This document shows, in pieces, positions 22,980 through 23,583 of a stretch of 23,583 nucleotides of DNA. The stretch is taken from the NCBI GenBank assembly GCA_031551725.1, contig JAVBNF010000056.1:1-23583 (forward strand). Direction: 5' to 3'. Below the pieces are notes generated by a model that had not been told where the DNA came from, ran no database searches, and saw nothing but the letters and a program-made list of their open reading frames with translations. The translations under genes were made by a program, and so were the position numbers. The stretch comes from JAVBNF01 sp031551725. Its GTDB lineage: Bacteria > Bacteroidota > Bacteroidia > Bacteroidales > P3. The stretch's first letter is position 1; each line of letters starts with the position of its first letter.

Positions 22980-23583
22980 TTACACAAACGTTTTGTGAAT
23001 TGCATCCATTTTTCTCTTCTCAACACCGGCTTTGGCCGCATAGTGCTTCCAATTGTGGACTTTTTCGCCAATTTCATCAATTATTTCCGGAGCTTTTTTA
23101 TTTCGGATAGATTTGCCTATTGTGACTAAGTCTTGGCGAGTAATATTTTTCCTTTTCCCGTTAATGCTTAATGCGTGCTGGATAACCCATTCGCTTCCTG
23201 GTCGATAGGCAAAGCAAATGTCATATGCCGGAGCTAATTGCCAATGACCATTTTGTTTAAGAATGAATGAGAAATTCTTTGTATGATCGTCGCAATTACG
23301 GGCGATCACATTAAATACCATTCGGCGAAACAGCTGTTCAGCCTCGGCATAAGTTAGTTTCAGCTCCCGCATGGTTTGAAACAGCTGTTCATAACTATAG
23401 CTGTTTACGTGGTTGTAGTCGAAATGCTTCAAGGCGCAGAATGTTTGGATGTGATGCTTGGTATAGTGACCTTCGCGGTCAAAGCGTTTGGTCATGAAAT
23501 GTGCTCGTCCGTTTTCTTCCAATAATCGCGAAGGCATCATTTCGATGCCGCAGTCCAAGGCCATTAGGTAATAAGCGTATTCC
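22980..23583 (-). CDS. HipA-type serine/threonine kinase, C-terminal part (5' end outside window)
   Basis: The frame is open to the window edge; upstream of ATG 23564 it continues as EYAYYL, so the gene starts beyond the window. The visible 201 residues are the HipA_C kinase half: CGIEMMPSRLLEENG, FMTKRFDR, then FNVIARNCDDHTKNFSFIL holding the catalytic Asp in the DDH..KN loop, and LAPAYDICF with the metal-binding Asp. Both key motifs are intact. HipA kinases phosphorylate translation factors such as GltX and are normally neutralised by HipB. Whether this is a full HipA or the short HipT-like form, and whether HipB lies upstream, cannot be seen here. No terminator is evident after the stop at 22980. 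Confidence 0.85.
   Translation of the reverse strand, partial: EYAYYLMALDCGIEMMPSRLLEENGRAHFMTKRFDREGHYTKHHIQTFCALKHFDYNHVNSYSYEQLFQTMRELKLTYAEAEQLFRRMVFNVIARNCDDHTKNFSFILKQNGHWQLAPAYDICFAYRPGSEWVIQHALSINGKRKNITRQDLVTIGKSIRNKKAPEIIDEIGEKVHNWKHYAAKAGVEKRKMDAIHKTFV

Noticed and set aside
1..23583. tRNA or rRNA genes
   Set aside because: I found no cloverleaf with a GGTTCRA T-arm or rRNA core sequence in the intergenic regions.

Overview
The window looks like a chromosomal segment from a Bacteroidota genome, most likely order Bacteroidales. Three things support this. The gene order porG-uppS-bamA-ompH-ompH is a known Bacteroidales arrangement. Type IX secretion (T9SS) families are present: PorG, PorP/SprF and a CHU_C C-terminal domain. 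Several gene starts sit just behind the Bacteroidota promoter signature (TAnnTTTG, once with TTTG 19 nt upstream) and lack Shine-Dalgarno sites. Translation uses the standard code. I cannot name the genus.

Layout. 1-141: tail of an IS30-type transposase running in from the left. 180-410: a promoter box followed by a long, bulged hairpin ending in a T-run, a good candidate for a 6S-like RNA. 453-2615: a secreted protein with two FISUMP (Fib_succ_major) domains, then a structured 3' region and a clear terminator. 2843-2944: a decayed 5' stub of a RhuM-like gene ending in an AT-rich repeat. 2963-9212: a strong promoter driving the outer-membrane biogenesis operon porG-uppS-bamA-ompH1-ompH2, with a family 2 glycosyltransferase behind it. 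9271-10302: galE, whose stop codon lies in a second copy of the AT-rich repeat.

10395-13274 is a tight three-gene secretion cassette: a small secreted protein, a protein with a CHU_C type-B T9SS sorting domain, and its probable PorP/SprF partner overlapping by 4 nt. It converges, with a 1-nt gap, on a 1191-residue minus-strand protein (13276-16851). That protein begins with the same module as the small secreted protein and continues with two copies of an FN3-like/Ig-like/FISUMP unit. 17128-18573 encodes a polytopic membrane protein, possibly a GT-C-type glycosyltransferase. It converges on a minus-strand group: an antitoxin-like gene, a RelE/ParE-like gene and a Uup-type ABC-F ATPase, all closely packed. 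21190-22707 is a NhaP2-type K+/H+ antiporter, and the window ends in the C-terminal part of a HipA-type kinase.

The parts fit one theme, the cell envelope. BamA and the OmpH chaperones fold outer-membrane proteins, PorG belongs to the T9SS, UppS supplies the lipid carrier for wall and surface glycans, and the glycosyltransferase and GalE point to surface polysaccharide. The FISUMP and CHU_C proteins are likely surface or secreted cargo. The most interesting items are the 6S-like RNA, the mirror-placed shared N-terminal module around the CHU_C/PorP cassette, and the AT-rich repeats that supply the ends of genes.
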